Of a stretch of DNA of 64,000 nucleotides, positions 62,059 through 64,000 are shown piece by piece (the stretch's first letter is position 1; each line of letters opens with the position of its first letter). The notes beneath the pieces were generated by a model. The model searched no databases. It had not been told where the DNA came from and saw only the letters and a program-made list of their open reading frames with translations. The stretch spans positions 248,001 to 312,000 of the forward strand of contig NZ_QRZF01000001.1 in NCBI RefSeq assembly GCF_003464595.1, written 5' to 3'. This DNA is from Bacteroides intestinalis (GTDB lineage Bacteria > Bacteroidota > Bacteroidia > Bacteroidales > Bacteroidaceae). The translations under genes and the position numbers were made by a program.

Positions 62059-63918
62059 ATGAACCTTTTAAGTCCCAAATATCTCTTTGCCGGATGTTTG
62101 CTTATGGCAGGCACTCTTTCGGCATGGGGACAGTCCGCTCCTACCCTTGCCATCCGCATTGATGACCTCGGAGCATTCCATTCTGTCAATGAAGCCTGTA
62201 TTGAAACCTACCAGTCGGGTATCGCCCGTTCTGTAGAAGTAATGCCCGTAGCCGCCTGGTATCCGGAAGCAGTCCGTCTGCTAAAAGAGAACCCGGGATT
62301 GGATGCCGGTTTACATTTAGTGATTACCAGTGAATGGGAAAATGTAAAATGGCGTTCCTTAACCCATTGCCCCAGCCTGACGGATGAGAACGGATACTTT
62401 TATCCGATGATGGGACCCAATCCCGCCTATCCGGGACAATCGGTTATGGAAAATAAATGGGATATAAAAGAGGTAGAACAAGAGTTTCGCGCACAGATTG
62501 AGATGGCACTGAGAAACATTCCCCAACTCAGCCATATGACGGGGCACATGCTGTCCACCGGATTCACTAAAGAAGTGAATGAACTGGTGCTACGCCTGGC
62601 AAAAGAATACAATCTTCCTTCCATTGATCGCATGGGTTCACCACAAGATTATCAATTCACCTACATTGGTTATGACGGTCCGAGCCGGACCTCTGCCGAA
62701 AAGGAAGAAAGCTTCATACGTTCCCTGAATAAGCTGGAAGCAGGCAAACGATATCTGTTCCTCGATCATCCGGCACTGGACAATGAGGAGATGAAAACCG
62801 TCTTTCATATCGGCTACGAACAAGTAGCACTCGATCGGCAAGGTGTCACAGACTTACTTACCAGTCCGCGTGTGAAACAAGTCATTGAAGAGAAAGGTAT
62901 CAAGCTGATTTCTATCAATCAACTCACCAAAGGACTGCCCCGCAGCACTCCCTCCAAGAAACTGGAGAAAGCAATGGAAAAATACCTGGAAGCGGTGAAG
63001 AATGCCGGCCAAGACCTGCATAGCATCATGATTGTACAGCATGGCAATGTACTTGCAGAAAAATGGATGAGTGAAGGAAAAGAAGACGAGCCCCATGTAC
63101 TAAACTCTGTCAGCAAGACTTTCACAGCCTCAGCCATAGGATTTGCAATAGCCGAAGATAAACTAAAACTAACGGATAAAGTAATTTCCTTCTTCCCGGA
63201 TCAGTTGCCTGCAAATATAAGTGAGAACCTGGAAGCCATGACTATCCGCGACTTACTAACTATGACTTGCGGACATGACGGTGATCTCAGGAGTAATGAA
63301 CGAGCAGCAAAAAATGCAGATAAAGGTTGGGTAGAACAATTTCTTGCCTATCCCGTAGATCATAAACCGGGAACATTCTTTGCATACAACAGTCCTGGTA
63401 CTTATATGCTTTCGGCCATCGTACAGAAAGTAACTGGAGAAAAGTTAGTGGATTACCTATATCCTCGCCTGTTTCGTCCACTGGGGATTGTCAATGTGAA
63501 ATGGCAGGAAAGTCCGGAGGGCATCAATTGCGGTGGCTGGGGTTTGTACCTCAAAACTGAGGACCTTGCCAAGATGGGGCAACTCTTCCTGCAAAAAGGA
63601 AAATGGAAGGGACAGCAGGTATTACCGGAGGAATGGATTGCCGAGGCATCTGCCAAACAAGTTGCTTCTTTCCCGGCAGGAATGGATCCCGAAGCAGCCA
63701 AGAAATCAAAGATTAGTGAGAAGACGAACGACTGGATGCAGGGTTATGGTTATCAAATGTGGCGTTGCCGCCACAATGCCTACCGCGCCGATGGAGCAGA
63801 CGGACAATACATTCTCGTAATCCCAGAAAAAGATGCCGTTATTGCCGTAACAGCACATATCGGAGATATGCAGGCTGAACTGGATTTAATCTGGAAATAC
63901 CTGCTCCCGGCACTGTAA
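62059..63918 (+). CDS. Fusion of a ChbG/YdjC-type deacetylase and a serine beta-lactamase-family domain
   Basis: A 619-residue exported protein (signal peptide 1-24, SAWGQS). Residues about 28-300 form a ChbG/YdjC-like carbohydrate deacetylase with LAIRIDDLGAFHSVNEAC (metal Asp pair), DAGLHLVITSEW (metal His) and HMTGHMLST. Residues about 310-619 are a class C beta-lactamase/esterase-like domain with NSVSKTFTASAIGFAI (catalytic Ser-x-x-Lys as SVSK), FFAYNSPGTYMLSAIV (Tyr motif) and ADGADGQYILVIPEK. The pairing suggests successive removal of acyl groups from a cell-wall or dietary sugar; this is inference. Confidence 0.87.
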   Translation: MNLLSPKYLFAGCLLMAGTLSAWGQSAPTLAIRIDDLGAFHSVNEACIETYQSGIARSVEVMPVAAWYPEAVRLLKENPGLDAGLHLVITSEWENVKWRSLTHCPSLTDENGYFYPMMGPNPAYPGQSVMENKWDIKEVEQEFRAQIEMALRNIPQLSHMTGHMLSTGFTKEVNELVLRLAKEYNLPSIDRMGSPQDYQFTYIGYDGPSRTSAEKEESFIRSLNKLEAGKRYLFLDHPALDNEEMKTVFHIGYEQVALDRQGVTDLLTSPRVKQVIEEKGIKLISINQLTKGLPRSTPSKKLEKAMEKYLEAVKNAGQDLHSIMIVQHGNVLAEKWMSEGKEDEPHVLNSVSKTFTASAIGFAIAEDKLKLTDKVISFFPDQLPANISENLEAMTIRDLLTMTCGHDGDLRSNERAAKNADKGWVEQFLAYPVDHKPGTFFAYNSPGTYMLSAIVQKVTGEKLVDYLYPRLFRPLGIVNVKWQESPEGINCGGWGLYLKTEDLAKMGQLFLQKGKWKGQQVLPEEWIAEASAKQVASFPAGMDPEAAKKSKISEKTNDWMQGYGYQMWRCRHNAYRADGADGQYILVIPEKDAVIAVTAHIGDMQAELDLIWKYLLPAL

Positions 63919-64000
63919 ACAGATGCTTCGTCTATTTAATCTTCTGTAAATGTCCCCGAGAAAAAGGAAATAAACGAAACCTTTTCATTTTAATCTTGTA

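Overview
The window looks like a chromosome segment of a gut Bacteroides. It contains SusC/SusD pairs, many lipoprotein signal peptides, promoters of the Bacteroides type (TTTG, about 20 bp, TAnnTTTG), a NigD-like lipoprotein, an N-succinylornithine-type carbamoyltransferase and the HU / amidase / smalltalk / DUF4248 / BT4734-type primase cassette. No tRNA, rRNA, CRISPR array or intact insertion sequence was seen.

Bases 1-5700 are accessory DNA, all on the minus strand: the N-terminus of an RHS/YD-repeat protein cut by the window edge, a 35-residue smalltalk protein, a T7-lysozyme-like amidase, an HU-like protein, a DUF4248 protein and a large BT4734/DUF3987 primase-like protein. A decayed piece of a GH30 gene lies at 5631-5712.

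Bases 5964-49216 form one very large polysaccharide utilization locus (about 43 kb). Five minus-strand transcription units can be proposed: (i) GH92, GH3+PA14, GH2, GH95-like, GH43, GH30 and perhaps a ceramidase-like protein; (ii) GH43 and CBM6-GH43; (iii) DUF4988 binding protein, SusC, SusD, DUF3823, then two GH71/99-like proteins and an RDD/Tiki-like membrane protein; (iv) GH3, GH31, GH43; (v) GH95 and a third GH71/99-like protein. The only plus-strand gene in the locus encodes a transmembrane protein with an outer LamG/kelch-like part and a cytoplasmic SARP-like winged-helix domain. The enzymes suggest a branched substrate with mannose, glucose, xylose or arabinose, and fucose or L-galactose. 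SusC/D and the DUF proteins would bind and import pieces that the lipoprotein and periplasmic enzymes trim.

The most interesting signal is regulatory. All five transcription units start at a TAnnTTTG -7 box preceded by TTAA cores about 11 bp apart, in fixed phase (12, 24, 35, 46 and 57 bases upstream). SARP regulators are known to bind direct repeats with this pitch, so the transmembrane SARP-like protein is the obvious candidate to bind them. This would be a one-component, membrane-spanning route of PUL control.

Bases 49780-63918 are mostly housekeeping genes on the plus strand: proA, argF', a PASTA protein, an RluA-type pseudouridine synthase, ddl, an acyltransferase, a NigD-like protein, a rhodanese, efp (with rpmH on the minus strand), a decayed YhcG nuclease gene, a GT2, radC, an MIP18-family protein, lpxH and a ChbG/YdjC plus beta-lactamase-family fusion. 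Two separate arrays of four 22-bp repeats with dyad cores lie in the gaps before proA and after radC.
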